A DNA stretch of 64,000 nt from NCBI RefSeq assembly GCF_021018895.1, contig NC_079384.1:2273640-2337639 (forward strand), read 5' to 3'. The notes below the pieces were generated by a model. It saw nothing but the letters and a program-made list of their open reading frames with translations. It was not told the origin of the DNA and made no database searches. The translations under genes were made by a program, and so were the position numbers. The DNA comes from Seriola aureovittata (Eukaryota > Chordata > Actinopteri > Carangiformes > Carangidae). Positions 48,328 to 59,547 of the stretch are shown here, piece by piece (within the stretch, counting starts at the first letter, position 1; every line of letters begins with the position of its first letter).

Positions 48328-49415
48328 GATGCTACAAAACCTCCCAGTTCATCCTCCTCTGATGAAATGACAGACTAACTGTTGATGAGTTTGTTTATTA
48401 TTCTGTCTTCAGTATTCACAGGTTCAGTTTCTTACCTGCAGCTTCATTTCTGCTGTTGTCGACAGGTGATGGTAGCAACACTTTTAAGAACAGAATTTAT
48501 AAATATTAAACTCTGATTAAGTGATGGATCATCTCTAGCACTGTCTCCACCTCCACAGGTGAAAGTTTTTACCAATTAACATCAGCATGTTTTTTGATCC
48601 TTCATTGTCAGTGTTGTCAGACATTTAAATATTTCTAGTGTTTATGTTGTTGATTAAAGCTAACATAGAAATAGTCCCACAATGCTGTACGTGTTACTAT
48701 GTGAAAATTCATACCAGATGTGTTCTATAAAAACTATCAACAAAGTTAAAGCAAGAGTTTCATAAATAACTTTATTGGACATTATAAACTACATTGATCT
48801 AAACAATTTACAACACTGGAAACATATATAAAATAATAATAAATAGATTAATTAAATACTGTAGTGCACAATTTACAATCAACTAACTATTTAAAATCAA
48901 AAAATAGTTGTGGATAAAGTTGAAGCTGAATTTCACTGTCATGTAAGTTTACTTAACAAAAAGAAGTAGTTGAATCAACAGCAACAGAATCTTAAGTAAC
49001 AAGTATAATCATTATTCATCATGAGTCCTAATGTGTGAGACAGTTAATATTTATTTGCTCCAGTAACAATCTCCCTCTAAATAAGTGATGCTGTTGGAAC
49101 AGCACACTGATATTAACTATAATGACTGAGGACTATGAAATATGAATCTAATGTTTGAAACTATTGACAGTTTGTTACAGCTGCAGTGGAGTCCAAAAGT
49201 CATGTGATTGTATGTCTGACGTGGGGCAGAGAGTGTAATACGACAGTGAGGGTGAAGGGAACCAGGAAGAGCACAGCTGATCAGACTGAACAATGTTATG
49301 GCCACAAGTGTTACATTAAAAAATACTATATTATCATATAAGACACTGCGTATGTTTGGGAAGAGAAGATCTTCATGTGTGGACCCTGCAGGTGGAGGTG
49401 GTGCAGGGCCTCCAT
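48328..49415. other. AT-rich interior of the composite element
   Basis: No exon is recognised. TTTATT at about 48769-48774 would be an AATAAA on the - strand, a possible 3' end for - strand exon-like pieces at 49.4 and 50.3 kb. Confidence 0.3.
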
Positions 49416-49461
49416 CATCACTGCAAGAGGTTGTAGGTGTCCCCAAAGATCCAGACCTTGG
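49416..49461 (-). pseudogene. Exon-like piece reading KVWIFGD (- strand)
   Basis: On the - strand a T-rich tract and CATCCAG acceptor (49463-49462) precede codons for KVWIFGDTYNLLQ and then a stop. The (V/I)W(I/V)xGD pattern resembles block I of SGNH-type proteins encoded by some repeated fish genes. The match is short, so this is tentative. Confidence 0.25.
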
Positions 49462-50039
49462 CTGGATGGAAAAAAAATATTATAATAGAGAGAAATCAGA
49501 TCAATATCATATTGTAGAGTTTGGAGAAAAAGACTAAAGAAACAGCTCTCTGATTAGATGATCACAGATATCTGAAAATACATTATTCCCTCAGCTTAGT
49601 TGTAATAAACAGTCTGCTGAACCGTTTTACATTAAATAACAATAGAATAGAAACTAATACTAAGTTTGGAGTCATTGTGCAGGTGCACATGTCATGATGG
49701 TTCTCAGCTCTCAGTCATGTTCTTTATTCTGACAGAGACAGAATCATTCCAACAGATGTTTTGACTCCTGTCATCAATAATGAAATGAACTAGAGCTGAA
49801 AACTATCCGACTAACACTGAACCAAACTTAATATGAACAAACACGACACGACAGTTCACTGTAATAACGGGATCGTTTAGTGACCCTGACTTACCGACAT
49901 TAACCCGCTGTCTCTGTTAACACTAAGGTCGGTGACGTCACCTTCGCTTTGCGGAACTCATTTTAAAACACGTTATAACATGTTTTCTCTTGGTCTGTGG
50001 TTTTAATACAAGCGGTTACACCACACAGTTATCTTACAC

Positions 50040-50240
50040 ACAGGAACTTCAGCTAATGTTACAAGCTTTCTCCTCATATATGTGATTTTTTACCAAACGT
50101 GGACATGTTTGCAATTAGCTACTAAGATTATTTTAACACTAAGAGATAAAGTTTACCTCGAACTATGAATGCTAACTGTGTTAGCAGCGACTTCGCACCG
50201 TGTCTCCAGGAGCCTGCTGCGGTCAGGGAGCAGGTGTAGG
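50040..50240 (+). repeat. Dispersed repeat, copy A
   Basis: CTTCAGCTAATGTTACAAG, CTCCTCATATATGTGAT, TGTGTTAGCAGC and CCAGGAGCCTG occur in the same order at 54.92-55.06 kb. The two diverged copies share orientation. Confidence 0.6.
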
Positions 50241-50313
50241 CGGCCGTGCAGAGCAAAGACTCTCTACAGCTGTTCTTGTTATTACAGCCTGTTGCTGCAC
50301 AAAGCTCGAGCAT
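50128..50313 (-). pseudogene. THAP-like N-terminus on the - strand (tentative)
   Basis: The ATG at 50313-50311 (- strand) reads MLELCAATGCNNKNSC. Its Cys-x4-Cys followed by Asn residues resembles a THAP domain start. The FHRFP step is not found nearby, and the rest of the frame is not recognisable. Confidence 0.25.
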
Positions 50314-51637
50314 TTTAACACTAACTGATGGATTACCTGTCCCTGTTGGAGCAGGGAGGAGGAGCCTCGACTCCACGGCTTCTCCTATTGGTGCAGCAAT
50401 GACCCTGTCAGCCCTCACCACAGCTGCCGCTGTTTGAGCATCAGAGGAAGAGAGTTTAAGAGCCCGGCCGCACATCGTTGGTGGCGGCTGACATGATCTG
50501 CAGCTCGCCTCTTTACCGCCTCTGTGAACATTTGTGTGTCATTTGTGATTTGGTTTTAGATGCTGGTGTTGATTGTTGGGGACTGGGCTAGGTTTAAAGT
50601 TCTGATTGTGCATCACACCCTTAGAAAAAGACTGTTGGACACATTAGGAACAGGCGAGCTGATTCTTGTGTTTCTGGGTTGGTTAGAATCGCAGTGTTAG
50701 GCTCTTTGTTGGCTCCTGTTCCCCTACTTCAGTTACCCTCTTGCCTTGTTTGTATTTTTGTTTAATTATTTACCCTCCTGTTTACGCAATAAATTAAATC
50801 AGTAAATTTGATTTACCAATAACACCTGGTTTTATGTTGCTTCCTTTTTCCCCTAGCTGGATCGTAACATTAAGACTGCCAACATGCGGTGACTGGGAAG
50901 ACCGATGCTAAAAACCAACATGGCATCAGTGAACTGAAACCTGGCTCTGTGAGCAGTCCACAGTCAGTAAGTGAAATACTCGGTGAGTAAAATTTCCCGG
51001 GCTGTTGTATCTTTGCTTGCAGAAATTAACTGCCTGGTACTGGATGTGAGTCCTACAGCTTCGGAGGTTTTACTCTTTCAGTGGTTCCACAAAGGGTTTA
51101 TATCTTGATGCTTCATGTGAGCAGTGCAACATCTACTGGCCTGAATGCAAAATGGGTTAATAAAAACATTTGTATGTTACAAATTGAATGTAAGTATAAG
51201 GGAAAGCATGATTGTATTTAATAATCCAAGCATAGATTTATATACTGTAAAAGCAAACTTAACTGTAAGTTGGTTTGCAATGTGAGCAAAGAACTTGTAG
51301 CTTTGCTTTTAAATGTCAGCTTTGGTGGTTGTGCTGTAAAGGTGCAATATAAGATGTGGCCAGAACTTTAGTTTAAAATGTTCAAATGGTGTTAATTCAT
51401 TATCAACAGTGTGTGAAGCAGCCACAGTGATGTCATGATCAAGATCTCCATCTGTTGTATTTCAGAGTGATCTACTGAAATGCGCATGCGCACCAGCCAG
51501 CTATGACCTGTCTGTTGTAATACCACTTTGTGACGCTAGACGCTGTGTGAGTCAGCGGCGCGTCAAGTCTCCCCTCTGTCCCACGAAGAAGAACGACATC
51601 CGGCAGCATTTGAAGTTAGCATCACAGAAACACAGGA

Positions 51638-51828
51638 ATGGCTGAACCTCCTAAAAGACGATATTCATCTGCATCCGGAAGCACCGCTCCCGACAAGAAA
51701 CCACGTTCAACAGCAAAGAAAAGAAGCGACACGAGTAAATCTGGATGTGGTTTTCCGCCGCTGGAGAAGCTGCTGAGAGGAAAGAGATGCGGTTTGATGC
51801 CGAGCTCGCAACTTTCCTGTTAGCCAGG
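51638..51828 (+). pseudogene. Exon 1 of a repeat-encoded teleost gene, frameshifted
   Basis: The ATG at 51638 opens MAEPPKRRYSSASGSTAPDK, a basic Ser/Lys-rich start. The next frame (51723 on) carries TRVNLDVVFRRWR and the third frame (51787 on) MRFDAELATFLLAR up to a donor GTGAGT at 51829. The basic start, an RVNLG-xx-F-xRWR helix and a DAEL-xx-FLL motif are shared by a multi-copy family of uncharacterised fish proteins I recall from transposon-rich loci. Two frame changes make this copy non-functional. Family identity is from memory. Confidence 0.45.
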
Positions 51829-52160
51829 TGAGTAGCATCAATGCTAGCTCTTTAGCTAAAAGTATAATCAGTGCAACGACCGACAAACATTTCAGGTGGT
51901 GATATTGACGTTGTGGACAGACGTTTTAGCGGTTAGTAGGATTGTGTCTGTTGCTCTCGGCTGTTGTGCAGCTAGTGACGTCAGTAACTTTAGGCTGATT
52001 TTGTAACTGACTGTAACGTGAGATTGTATGGACCCAGTAGACCGAGTGAATACACGTCGATCGGTTCACCATGTTGTAACCACTTTACATTACTGTTAGG
52101 AGATCAGCCATGATTGAAAGTGAACTAGGTCTTTACATTTCTCCGGAGATTTCAGCATCT

Positions 52161-52255
52161 CTGTCTTTATCAGGACCTGAGCCAGTACAGGTGTAATGCC
52201 GCCTCCACCTGTCTCACCAACACCTGAGAGTCCAGACACAGTGAGGAGGGTCCAG
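52161..52255 (+). pseudogene. Possible exon 2 of the 51.6-kb gene
   Basis: A possible acceptor TTTCAG ends near 52154, and the block ends at a consensus donor GTGAGT (52256). The last 54 bases are open and read MPPPPVSPTPESPDTVRRVQ, a Pro-rich linker. The frame is closed upstream of the ATG. Confidence 0.3.
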
Positions 52256-53015
52256 GTGAGTAACATGCTGTCATTCACTTTTAACAGTAAGACTTGTCTA
52301 TACCACTGATTAAATCAGACCCACAGTGTAAACATGTTCATACTGCTGATTCTTAATAATGAATATACCACTGCCTGTATTATGTATTTTACAGTATATC
52401 CATATTTGTATTACTCTTGTTTATATAGTGTGTGAACATTGAATTCTTATCATACCTGTGGTTGTCTACCCTTTTCCTTGCATTTACATTTCATAATACT
52501 GTATTTTTGCATATTCATATCTATCCTCACAATTTATTTTATACATACACACAAACAGATCTTACATGTTTGAATATAAAAAAACTTGTATGATCTAAAG
52601 GAATTGTCCTATCACATGTTTCTGTATCAGGACCAGAAGTCCAGCCTTTTCTTCTGCATCTGGCCTCATCAATCATCAACCACATTACATCAACACCTTG
52701 AGGTATTATTATGACAGATATTGTCCATACTGTGATCTTTTGCACATCCCCTAATCAATACCTTTTGCACATCTTGCCCAGCAGGAGTTTTGTCATTCTA
52801 AAACACCTTGGTACATAGTTGTGTAGTATTGTTTTTGGTTTCTTTTATACATTTGAGTGTTGCAGTGTTCTTAGTCTTGTTTTTATTACAGTATATGCTA
52901 AATGAGGTTTAAGTGGATGATAAATCTTATGTTCTGGAGTCCTTAGACTGCCTCAAATTTGATAGTAAAAAGAAGAGCTGCTTGACATGTCCTTATATTT
53001 CCTTTGTTTTCATAG

Positions 53016-53048
53016 GGATGGAAGAATCCACCTCAGGCAAGAAAAGGG
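53016..53048 (+). pseudogene. Possible 33-bp exon 3 of the 51.6-kb gene
   Basis: A T-rich tract and CATAG acceptor precede 33 bases open in phase 0 (GWKNPPQARKG), followed by a consensus donor GTAAGT at 53049. It would join exon 2 in frame. Confidence 0.25.
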
Positions 53049-53054
53049 GTAAGT

Positions 53055-54900
53055 CTGTTAAAAGCAGTTTGTATTTTGTGTAATTGCATATCCACACAGA
53101 TCATAATTAAATGTTTAAGATGAGTTCAAATGATCCTGTTTATTACATTTAAGTTGTCGTCGTATCGAATGCATCAGAAAACAATGAGGATGTGATTAAT
53201 ATATGGCTTGAATATTACAATAAAATACTTGTTTGGAAACTTGCTGTGTCTGATTTGTCAAGGAACTTAGTGTGGTGTTATTGTGAACTGTTGTTGGCTG
53301 TATCTATACGTGTTAAGGGTCAAAATGATTTAGAGCTTGTAAAGTGATGTTCACAAATAATTCCAGTGTTTGTAGTTGTAAATCAACCTTTTGTAAAAAT
53401 AAATCTGCATGAGAAATTCAAGTTTGTATGTGAAACAATTGCACTTGTGTCAAAGAGATTTTGTATTTGTTAAAAGTCTGAATCAAAACTGAACAAACGA
53501 TCAGTGTTGAGGTTGAACAAAGACTCTGTAAAAGAAGAAATGGTTTTGTCAACATCTGTGTCGTGATGCATAGAAAACTGTAAAACTCTGGTCAGAAGTT
53601 CCCACAGTGACACTGAAGTGATTGACAGTGACACTGGGAATGTTGCTCAGTTTTACAGTTTTCTGCTCTTTATCTCTGAACACAGACGTCCACAAAAGCT
53701 TTTCTTCTTTCCCTGTCTGAACCTCACCACTGATTTCTTCAGTTCTCATTCAGACTTTAAACAAACAAATCTCTTTCTACATGTGAAACAATTGTGGTTG
53801 TGGAAAACTTGAATTTCTCATGCAGATTTATTTTCCAGTCTAATAGATTGCAAATATAAAATCAGCTGGCTAGCATTTGCATTAGCAGCTAGTTTGCTAT
53901 CATTAGGTTTGTTTTTTTTTTTGTGTGTGTGTCCTGGAAAGAAACAGGGTCAAACTGAAGGCAACATGGGGGGGTAGCTTATTAGCATTAGCAGCTAGCA
54001 TTGTTCATTGATGAATTAACCTAATTTCATAAGAATGCAAAATAACGAGTAGACAAGTGAGTGTATATAAAGTGACATTGTATGTGTGTGTGTATATATG
54101 ACAATAGTTAAAATTATAATTGTAAAAAAAACAAAACAATTATAATGCTAACAATGATATATTGAAATAAATGATAATGGCAACAATGAACTTGTGCACA
54201 TACAGTACAGAGAGCTGACCCCATTTTAATTAGCGCTGGCCTTGGTCATTGATGAATTTAACGATTTCATTATAAAATTGCAAAATGACAAGTGGGGGGC
54301 TAGTTTGCTAGTATTAGCAGCTAGCTTGCTCGCATTGTTCATCGATGAAAGAATTTAACGATTTATAAGATTATTCAAAATAATACAATGGTAAAAAAAG
54401 TGAGAACTTTCTAAATGTGTCTAACTGATTGATCTGTCCAACAGCCGTCTCTAGTTTTCTTTCCCACCAGGGAGTTTCTCTAGGACGAGGTGTGATTCAG
54501 GCAGTTGATGTTCTTACAGCTGCTTTCACACCACTGCTGTTTTAAACTCACACACAACATTTGAACGTTAAAATTTGAAACCTTTTCTCCGTCTCTCTCT
54601 CCCCTTCCAAGTGACAAAGACGTTCGCTGGTGCTGCTTCTGAAACAGTTGCCTGGGTTACCAATGTTGGCGTTTTGGCTTTCCAGGATGGCGGCCAGAAT
54701 GATGACGCCACATCTTGGAGGCTTTACTGGATTCTCTCTGCATCCAGGACATTTGGAGAAATTACAGTAGAAATGTAAAATAATCCTTCATAGCTCAGTG
54801 AGGACAGAGCAACAGTCTGACAGGTCGACCGGAAGCTGTTGCAGCCGTCCATAAGTGATGGAGGGAAGGAGCCGTTATTCATCATCAGTCTTAGTGTTAG
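53055..54900. other. AT-rich interior of the composite element
   Basis: Holds a CATTAGCAGCTAG(C/T)TTGC motif repeated near 53870, 53980 and 54310, and a short complementary pair of segments around 53405-53425 and 53785-53825. No coding exon is supported. Confidence 0.3.
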
Positions 54901-54917
54901 AAAACGTTTTACAGTTT

Positions 54918-55080
54918 AACGTTAGCACACATGCTAACTTCAGCTACAATAACAAGTTACTCCTCACATATATGATATTAGCCTGTAAGACTAATGTAAC
55001 AGTTGTGACAGCTAACCGTGTTAGCAGCATCTTAGCACGGCTCAGCCAGGAGCCTGTTGATGCAGGTGGGTTTACCTGGT
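54918..55080 (+). repeat. Dispersed repeat, copy B
   Basis: CTTCAGCTACAATAACAAG, CTCCTCACATATATGAT, CGTGTTAGCAGC and CCAGGAGCCTG match copy A at 50.04-50.24 kb in order and orientation. Confidence 0.6.
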
Positions 55081-56042
55081 GTCCTCGAGGACACAGGTCA
55101 GATCCACCCCTCCCTCCTCCCCAGCTCCACCCTCTCATCCAAATATAAAAGAAACCCAAGATGGCGACGTCGTCCAGTAACCCAAACTCATGGCTTCAAA
55201 ATGGAAGTTTGCCACTTGACACAGACGCATAGACAACAGAACAGTGTTTTAGTGTTTGGTCTGACTGAAGATCTTGTTTATTGAACAAAGTTCCCTGAGC
55301 TGATGGAATCTGGTGCCAAAGCAAATGAATTGGTGATTGTCAAGTTTGTACTGTTTTCTTTTATGGTATATGGTGCACAAACACACAGACTAGTAAAGTC
55401 CAGGCAGGAAGAGAACAACAAGAAGCAGCTGGTTCAGCTTCAACCCTGGTTCTTTCCTGCAGTGTTGCGTGTTCTCCTTGTTTCCTCCAGGACTCTGATC
55501 ACTAGAACAAAGACATGACATTTCATTCACTGAGGAATCTAAACTGTCCGTAGGTTTGATTATGTGTCTGTGTTGTGTGATAAACCATTTACCTTCTTTC
55601 CTCCCAGTGCATGCTGGGATACATTCCAGTACTTCAGACTTTTTTGTTTGAAGTTTGAATGTTTGATGTGATGAAGAAAAGTTTGTTTCATTTCAGCCAG
55701 AGTCACAAAGTTTGAATGTAGAAGTCACATAAATGTCAAACTAATTAGATTTACCCTGAAATTACAGAGATCTTTAAATTGTTTGTATTCACATTAACCT
55801 TTATAATAATAAGTTACATTTTTAATTACAGATCATTACTGTCCTTTTACACAGATTTGTATGTAATTTAAGCACAAAAAATACTGTATAAATAAGTAAT
55901 TTCTCTTTACAAAAAATGGGAAATAAATCATTATTATTGGCGTAATGCTTAAAATTGAATTACAGACTTTTGTTCACAATTTAAAACAGAAAATTACTGT
56001 TAAAGTTATTTTGCTTAAAATTAGGATTTTTTTTTATAGTGT

Positions 56043-56430
56043 AAGACATTTTTAATTTTTATACCTTACTATACATACTTTTTTTAAATTTTTATGACAC
56101 TTTACTATGACTTTTTTTTATTTTCATGCCTTAATTTACTGACGTTTTTATCCCTTACTAAACAAGGTTTTTATTCTCACATTCCTTGTTAGTACAGTGG
56201 ATAAAACTGTCGCCTTTACAATGAGAAAGTTCTTGGTTCAAATCCTGAACACGGAGGGTTTTTTTTGACAATGTTACGCTTTACTGTAGTGTGACGTTTT
56301 TATAGCCAACTATACTGTTTTTTTTAATTTTCATGCCTTACTATACTATGTTTTTATGCCTGAATGTACTGTGAAATTTTTGGGCATTTTTATCACTTAC
56401 TAAACAAAGTTTTTATTCTCATATTCCTTT
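56043..56430 (+). repeat. AT-rich tandem array flanking the composite element (right), with a 242-bp duplication
   Basis: TTTTTATGCCTTACTATACT-type units recur. The segment CTTACTAAACAAGGTTTTTA at 56155 recurs at 56397, so a block of about 242 bp that includes a tRNA-like motif is duplicated. Confidence 0.65.
56188..56260 (+). mobile_element. SINE-like fragment with B-box (copy 1)
   Basis: AGTACAGTGGATAAAACTG then GGTTCAAATCC resembles the internal Pol III A- and B-box region of a tRNA-derived SINE. No tRNA cloverleaf is intact. Confidence 0.45.
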
Positions 56431-56552
56431 GTAGTGCTTTGGTTAGAACAGCTGCCTTCCAGTGAGAAGGTTCTGGGTTTGAATCGTGGGCCTTGGGCCA
56501 TTCTGCATGTTCTCCCTGCACCTTCATGGGTTCTCTCTCTGTACTCCTGCTT
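56431..56552 (+). mobile_element. Dispersed fish repeat with tRNA-like head (copy 2)
   Basis: GGTTAGAACAGCTGCCTTCC, GAGAAGGTTCTGGGTTTGAA and GCATGTTCTCCCTGCACCTT are the familiar segments of an abundant fish interspersed repeat. It is truncated at about 56552, where a MITE fragment starts. Confidence 0.65.
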
Positions 56553-56766
56553 TCTTAAGGTTTCCTTAAAACGTTCACTGAAGTTTTCTCCTTATACTTA
56601 AGGAATCATTTAAAGTTAATGAAATCGTTGCTCAAAAGACCTTAGTGACCAAAGTAGGTAAAAGTCACCTCTGAGTTTAATGTGATGAATGGAGAAAATG
56701 AATGTAACCCAAGAAGACGCACCTATTCTACAGCTTTTCCTTAACTAAGGAAACCTTTACCTTTAC
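56553..56766 (-). mobile_element. MITE fragment, inverted relative of the 27.2-kb element
   Basis: CTTAAGGTTTCCTTAAAACG, GTTCACTGAAGTTTTCTCC, TTGCTCAAAAGACCTTAG and GTAACCCAAGAAGA match the reverse complement of 27490-27690. Terminal GTTGCACAG repeats are missing. Confidence 0.7.
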
Positions 56767-57440
56767 TGTTACCTACACACACACCTTAGCTCCTGCTGTA
56801 GCTAACTATACATCTCCAGCCCCACTGCTTCCTGTCAGTAAATCTGTAGAGTATGGGTTGAGCTAAATACTCACAGCAGACCAAACTGTAGAGCCACCTC
56901 AGTCAACACCAGAGGATGCTGTGGTTCACAACCTGCACTGCAGGAAAAGAGGCAAACACACTCCTCTGCACTAATGAGATCGGCTTCACTGTGGTAAACA
57001 CCAGCTTTATGTGTTTTTAACTGGGCAACAAATATGACCTAATTAATATCTCTTCATTTTGCCACAGTTGTGAAAACCAAACTAAAGATAAAGGGTGTAG
57101 GGGTGTAAAAGGTTTCATTATGTTCTGACCTGGAATCAGTCAAAAAAACTCACAAAGGCCCCAGACTTCTGCTGCAGGCCAAGAAATGTAGTTTAGTATT
57201 AAATCTTAGAGAAATCCACCAGAGGAGCCAGAATCAGTGACAGTGAGTGACACAAATGTAAAGTATCAGTGACAGTGTTTCAGGATCTCAGAGATGGATT
57301 TCACTTGTTTAAAGAAAAATAAGATCATTAGACTCAGAACTAGAATAATGAGTTGATGAATGTTTTTTTTCCTGGCTTTCAGTCGATCACTCGCTGATGG
57401 TCTTTTCAGAGAAACAGCATCTGTCACTGTTGACAAAGGA
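56767..57440. other. Intergenic, nothing recognised
   Basis: No exon or clear repeat is supported. Confidence 0.4.
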
Positions 57441-57449
57441 GGGTTTGTG

Positions 57450-57510
57450 GGTGAAGTGCCTTGCTCAAGGCCACAGGAGTGACAGCATTTCCCCCCCCAC
57501 CCCCCAACCT
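57450..57510 (+). repeat. Dispersed repeat fragment (AAGTGCCTTGCTCAAGGCCA)
   Basis: This short phrase is a well-known tail segment of fish interspersed repeats. A C-rich run follows at 57491-57507. Confidence 0.5.
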
Positions 57511-58460
57511 ACCAGCTTAAAGGCTTTGAGCTGCTGCTGCCCCAGGATGATATACTGCCCCGGGTCCTGCTCATCTCCAGTCGCTGCGTGTGAGTGGCTA
57601 CTGTATCTTTTCAATAGACGTTCCAAATGATATGACCATAACAGATGCACATCATGAATCAAAGGTCTTAAACCACCCGGCTGGCTGATGTGTTCCACAG
57701 GTGCTTCGGTCCCTTCTCCTCAGGATACACAGCATGGAGGCAGCGCACAGAAATACACTGAGAGAGGAGCCGGCCCCGACGCTCCCCGCTCGGCTGTCAG
57801 CCGCTGTCCCTTCTACCTGATGCAGGTCTACGTCTGAGCCTCACATGGACCTCTCTGACTGCTCCTGCCTGGAGTGAACCGAGCCTGTGAACGCAATGAC
57901 CCCGTCCAATCAACAGCCCCCGAGAGGAAGGAGAGGGGGAAAAAAAAAAAAACCTTCTGCGCAGCATATCAAAGCAGAACTCCTGTACCCCTCGCTTCAA
58001 ATTAGAAAAGCATAAAAGTGCGAGAAAAATAAGCATCACACATGTTTCGAATATGCGGCGTTTTAATTGATAATAAATAGTGTTTTTGTGGACTGAAGTG
58101 CTGAGGTGGTAAAAGGAGGTTTTTTTTAATGGAAAATCAGCCGAGGAGAAAAATAATTGATGGTTGTTTTGATAGTTGAACCAGTTCCCTCAGCTGACCT
58201 GATGCTGCACCTGCGAATGATATTAACTTCAGTCAGACTCAATTGTTGCTGCATTAGAGGAATAATAATGTGAACATGTGTATCAGTGATAACCAGATTA
58301 TCAGGCTCCAGTCCAGTGGCCCCCGACCTTTTACACTGACCATGAACCCTGTGACTCGTCTCTGCTGCCGCTTTTTAACAGAGACGTAAAATCCCCCAAA
58401 ACGTCGTGACGTCTGAGTTCAGACAACAAGAGGCCTGAAGAGCTGAACGTGTCCGTTTTT
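57511..58460. other. Intergenic, nothing recognised
   Basis: An A run at 57940-57951 is the only distinct structure. No exon is supported. Confidence 0.35.
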
Positions 58461-58464
58461 AATG

Positions 58465-58870
58465 TAGATAGTCAAGGCAAGTTTATTTACAGAGCATCAT
58501 TCAAACACAAGGCAACTCAAAGTGTTTTACAGAGGCGAAGAAATACATTAAAAACATTAAAAACATTTAAAAACATTAAAAACTCATTTGAATAAATAAA
58601 AATCGGTCATATGAAGATTTCATAAAATCACGTAGGACACCATTTTAAAAAGTGCTGCACATGGACCTCTGCAGTAAACTGGGATGTTTACAGGCCTGAG
58701 ATCAGCTGACAGTCTCAGCTCAGCTCAGGTGTTCAGGAAGCTCGTGCCACAGGTGAGGAACTCAAAGCTGCTTCACCTGGTTCTGATTCTGGGAACACTG
58801 AGTGAACCTGTCCCTCCTCACCTGAGGGTCCACAAGTCTGTCGGACGAGAGTTTTCCTTCCTCTTTGTTT
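58465..58870 (+). mobile_element. Dispersed teleost retroelement (GTCAAGGCAAGTTTATTTA)
   Basis: It opens with AGTCAAGGCAAGTTTATTTA and CAACTCAAAGTGTTTTACAG, followed by AAAGTGCTGCACATGGACCT and TTCAGGAAGCTCGTGCCACAGG. This series is typical of an abundant fish SINE/LINE-derived repeat. It ends next to a minisatellite. Confidence 0.6.
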
Positions 58871-58920
58871 CTGTCACCACACACGTTACAACAGCTGACG
58901 AACACAGCAGCGGAGAAACT

Positions 58921-59250
58921 GTTACATCACAGTTACATCAGTTACATCACTGTTACATCACTGTTACATCAGTTACATCACTGTTACATCAGTTACATCA
59001 CTGTTACATCACTGTTACATCACAGTTACATCACAGTTACATCACTGTTACATCAGTTACATCACAGTTACATCACAGTTACATCACAGTTACATCACAG
59101 TTACATCACAGTTACATCACTGTTACATCACTGTTACATCAGTTACATCACTGTTACATCACTGTTACATCAGTTACATCACTGTTACATCACTGTTACA
59201 TCACTGTTACATCACTGTTACATCAGTTACATCACAGTTACATCACACTG
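58921..59250 (+). repeat. (CTGTTACATCA)n minisatellite, 9- and 11-bp units
   Basis: About 32 tandem units: CTGTTACATCA, CAGTTACATCA and the shorter GTTACATCA. The open frames through it are artefacts. Confidence 0.95.
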
Positions 59251-59547
59251 TCACTGTCATAAAGGTTTGTTCAAACTTTGACTGAGTATCTAATAATGTT
59301 GAATTAGGAAGTCAAACATTTTAGAGTCACTGAACTAACTGACTGAGCTTCATCCACACGCACACACAGACGCACACAAAGATACACACACACACAGTTT
59401 ACTCTGGTAATCTGAACATATATATAACAATACAGTATGTTATTCTCTGAGCTCGGTCTAAGTGTTTGCATGTGTGTGTATGTGCAGCAGGAGGCTTCAG
59501 AATAAGTGAATAATCACTTGGTGATTGTGTCCAAACCCTAATGTTGT

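Larger units (their letters stand above)
44723..56043. mobile_element. Candidate 11.3-kb composite DNA transposon with short TIRs and TA flanks
   Basis: The left end (44724-44746) starts ACACTGTAAAAAAG and continues AAATCGTAA. The right end (56021-56042), read inverted, starts ACACTATAAAAAAAAA and continues TCCTAA. That gives about 23 bp of TIR with three mismatches and one gap, with TA at both outer borders. The flanking DNA on both sides is the same AT-rich tandem repeat. Inside are a LINE insertion, a THAP exon pair, other exon-like pieces and four CRE palindromes. The interior is frameshifted and probably inactive. Alternatively two separate short elements lie by chance in convergent orientation. 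Confidence 0.45.

Noticed and set aside
58684..59281. Open frames of 192 and 138 codons rich in HCYITVTS
   Set aside because: Produced by the TTACATCA minisatellite.
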